A stretch of DNA of 64,000 bases. It comes from Alphaproteobacteria bacterium (lineage in GTDB: Bacteria > Pseudomonadota > Alphaproteobacteria > Caulobacterales > Maricaulaceae). Below, one piece after another: positions 61,749 to 64,000 of the stretch. Position 1 is the first letter of the stretch; each line of letters begins with the position of its first letter. A program made the position numbers and the translations under genes. The stretch spans positions 62,001-126,000 of the forward strand of contig WGNH01000009.1 in the NCBI GenBank assembly GCA_016124665.1. Reading direction: 5' to 3'. Below the pieces are notes generated by a model. It searched no databases and was not told the origin of the DNA. It saw only the letters and a program-made list of their open reading frames with translations.

Positions 61749-61770
61749 AGGCAGCTCTGCGGAGCTGCCT
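61749..61770 (+). promoter_or_regulatory. Intercistronic hairpin without U tract
   Basis: AGGCAGCTC-TGCG-GAGCTGCCT perfect 9-bp stem. Confidence 0.6.
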
Positions 61771-61834
61771 GCTCCACCACCCTTCAACGTCAAGACAGGG
61801 ATCGCACCGCGTTCCCTGAAAGAGGAAAACTGTA

Positions 61835-62269
61835 ATGAAACGCATGATTTTTTCCGGCACCATGATGGCGGCGGCTGCCCTCATCTCCTTTCCGGTTGCT
61901 GCCGACAACCCGCCACTCCACCGCGCGGAAATCTCTGGAAACACGCCCCAGGCGGGGCTGATCCTGCCAGCCGTTCAACATGCTCAGGCTGCCGGCGCAG
62001 CGCTTCCTGCGGAGCAAATGTCGCTCAACTATACCGAAGTGAAAAATGCCAGCACCGGCGTCGAACCTGACGAAATCGACAACCGGTTTGCGCTGGAAGC
62101 TGCGCATGATCCGGACTGCCCGACGATTGGCAATGTCGTGCGCCGGGAAGCCACCAATGCTCTGGTCGGCGCACTTTTCGGCGCGCGGGCCGACGACCGC
62201 AACCGGGATCGCCGGACGACACGGGAACGCCTGGCCGACGACGCCATCGACCGCATGACGCAGTGCTGA
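61835..62269 (+). CDS. Exported protein of unknown function carrying the same 46-aa module
   Basis: Signal peptide; PQAGLILPAVQH...NYT...GVEPDEIDN. Confidence 0.65.
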   Translation: MKRMIFSGTMMAAAALISFPVAADNPPLHRAEISGNTPQAGLILPAVQHAQAAGAALPAEQMSLNYTEVKNASTGVEPDEIDNRFALEAAHDPDCPTIGNVVRREATNALVGALFGARADDRNRDRRTTRERLADDAIDRMTQC

Positions 62270-62289
62270 TCGATTTTTGTTCCAATCTT

Positions 62290-62355
62290 CGGGCTGGAGA
62301 GACTACAAGGTTATTGCGACCCTGTGGTTTTCAGGCGGCAACGCCCTCCAGCCCG
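62290..62355 (+). promoter_or_regulatory. Long-range stem in the 5' leader of the 62393 gene
   Basis: CGGGCTGGAG (62290-62299) / CTCCAGCCCG (62346-62355), 46-nt apical region. Confidence 0.45.
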
Positions 62356-62392
62356 TGGATTCAGCACATTCGACCCGATAACGGAGACTGAA

Positions 62393-62815
62393 ATGAAACG
62401 GATACTCTCGACGACCGCTCTGGCCCTCGGCCTGACACTGGCTGGCTTCACAGCGATTGCGGAGGCGCAGCAACGCGTTCAGCCTGCTCAGCAGCCAGCC
62501 CGCGTACAGGGGGCCTATGCCCCGGTGACGCCGGCCGAATTCACGACCTGCCGCATCTTCCGGATCTGGGTGGCACAAAGCGGGCTGGTCTTCCATTGCA
62601 ATGGTATTGCCATGACCTTCACCGGCGGAACCCAGCCCGGCGGCATCGCAGCCGCCACATCGCTTCTGCTTCAATACCGTGCGGATGAATCAAATATTTT
62701 CGTCCGCTACCAGATGGACCCGGACAATGCGGCCTGTGCCGAAATCGATTACACGCGATATGAAAACATGTTCGAGGCTGGCCAGTGCGCCCGGGTGATC
62801 TCGCTCGGTTATTGA
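62393..62815 (+). CDS. Small exported protein of unknown function
   Basis: Signal peptide MKRILSTTALALGLTLAGFTAIAEAQ; about 140 aa; four Cys. Confidence 0.6.
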   Translation: MKRILSTTALALGLTLAGFTAIAEAQQRVQPAQQPARVQGAYAPVTPAEFTTCRIFRIWVAQSGLVFHCNGIAMTFTGGTQPGGIAAATSLLLQYRADESNIFVRYQMDPDNAACAEIDYTRYENMFEAGQCARVISLGY

Positions 62816-62835
62816 CGATAAGGCTATTTTTCGAC

Positions 62836-62866
62836 AACGGGCGGCCCCTGCAGGATCGCCCGTTTT
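62836..62866 (+). terminator. Rho-independent terminator closing the three-gene exported-protein cluster
   Basis: AACGGGCG/CGCCCGTT stem followed by TTTT. Confidence 0.65.
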
Positions 62867-62979
62867 CATATGAATTGATGTCCGGAATCCGCGAGAGTCT
62901 CAAAAGTCCGGTGGTTGACACCGCATTACGATTTCCCACGTCGAAGGCTGTACCCGTTCAGTTATGAAAGGAGTGCACC

Positions 62980-63408
62980 ATGAAGATCGAAGACATCATG
63001 ACCCCCGAGGCACATATCACGACGCCGGACGCGACCGTCCACGACGCGGCGGTGATCATGTCGGACAATGAAGTCGGTATGTTGCCGGTTCATCAGGACG
63101 ACAAGCTGATCGGCGTCATCACCGACCGGGATATCGTCAGGAATGTCGTGGCCAAGGGCCTAAATTGCGACCAGCCGGTCCAGTCTGCAATGACCCAGGA
63201 CGTTCTATATTGCCGTGCCGGTGACGACGCCGCGGATGTGGCGCGCAACATGGCCGATAACGCAATCCGCCGCATGCCGGTTGTGAATGAGGACAAGCGC
63301 CTGGCCGGAATGGTCAGCCTCGCCGATATTGCGCAGCGGTCCGATGCATCTGCTGCTGGCAGTGCGCTCGGAGGGATTGCCGGGGAGGACACCCGCAACG
63401 CCGCCTGA
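62980..63408 (+). CDS. Tandem CBS-domain protein
   Basis: IMTPEAHITTPDATVHDAAVIMSDNEVGMLPVHQDDKLIGVITDRDIV and second CBS copy VARNMADNAIRRMPVVNEDKRLAGMVSLADIA. Confidence 0.93.
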   Translation: MKIEDIMTPEAHITTPDATVHDAAVIMSDNEVGMLPVHQDDKLIGVITDRDIVRNVVAKGLNCDQPVQSAMTQDVLYCRAGDDAADVARNMADNAIRRMPVVNEDKRLAGMVSLADIAQRSDASAAGSALGGIAGEDTRNAA

Positions 63409-63434
63409 TGCGTGGCCGCAAATGCCCTCGAATG

Positions 63435-63458
63435 CGCCGCCCCTCCGGGCGGCGTTTT
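63435..63458 (+). terminator. Rho-independent terminator after the CBS gene
   Basis: CGCCGCCC-CTCC-GGGCGGCG then TTTT. Confidence 0.8.
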
Positions 63459-63880
63459 CATGAAGACAGATGCAACAGAATTTCCCGCTCATGCGGGCGG
63501 GCGCGATGCTCGAACAGGAAAAGGCCCTGCCAGGTGCCGAGTGCCAGCTGGCCATTTGTCACCGGGATGGAGAGCGAGGAGGCGGTCAGCGCGGTCTTGA
63601 TATGGGCCGGCATGTCATCCGGTCCTTCCGCGGTATGGCGGAGCCAGGACATGGACGCGCTGTCTCCGGGCGGCACCAGGCGGCGGAAGAATTCATCCAG
63701 ATCGCGGCGCACGTCCGGATCGGCGTTTTCCTGGATCAGGAGAGAACAGGAAGTGTGCCGGACAAAGCAGGTCAGCAAGCCATCGCCATCCGCCGTCCCG
63801 CTGACGAATTGCCGGGCCCGGGTGGTGAAGTCATAAAGCCCGGAACCATTGGTTTTGAGGGTGAGACTGGTCTGGGGCAT
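63458..63880 (-). CDS. YjbQ/UPF0047 family protein
   Basis: GLLTCFVRHTSCSLLIQENADPDVRRDLDEFF; TSSSLSIPVTNGQLALGTWQGLFLFEHR. Confidence 0.93.
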   Translation of the reverse strand: MPQTSLTLKTNGSGLYDFTTRARQFVSGTADGDGLLTCFVRHTSCSLLIQENADPDVRRDLDEFFRRLVPPGDSASMSWLRHTAEGPDDMPAHIKTALTASSLSIPVTNGQLALGTWQGLFLFEHRARPHEREILLHLSS

Positions 63881-64000
63881 TTGCGTCTTTCCTCGCTAAT
63901 CCTGCAATCGCTTGCAACAATGCCGCATGGCAAGACTCCCGATTGACGCAATGCAGCAGGTCTGACAAGGCTTCAGGGCGCATCCGCGCCTGTCCCATAC

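Noticed and set aside
63881-64000. Possible gene fragment at the right edge
   Set aside because: Too short to assign a frame or product

Overview
This 64 kb window looks like the chromosome of a high-GC alphaproteobacterium. Gene content resembles the Hyphomonadales/Maricaulales/Caulobacterales, but that placement is inference. The left end is an intact dcw cell-division/peptidoglycan cluster on the minus strand (partial murD, mraY, murF, murE, ftsI, ftsL, rsmH, mraZ), preceded by a TGGGA direct-repeat array (putative MraZ operator) and by the RNase P RNA gene. Next come an AmpD-like amidase, a frameshifted EamA transporter, a TerB-DnaJ protein and a fused 5-oxoprolinase. A desuccinylase/aspartoacylase-RimK-RimB cluster follows, then a methionine-cycle operon (ArsR-methyltransferase, metF, split metH) and ettA. 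The right half has exported peptidases and hydrolases (sortilin-like BNR, S9, penicillin acylase, M28, M12B), fatty-acid activation genes, RsgA, alpha carbonic anhydrase, a porin, tRNA(CAU), PanD, and several exported proteins with no family I recognise. The best candidate for something undescribed is at about 59.5-62.8 kb. There an HTH regulator sits behind two inverted-repeat operators and is divergent from three exported proteins. Two of these share an ungapped 46-residue module (PQAGLxLPAVQH...NYT...GxEPDEIDN). I saw no CRISPR array, prophage, transposase or rRNA operon. All family calls are from reading translated sequence; no database search was run.
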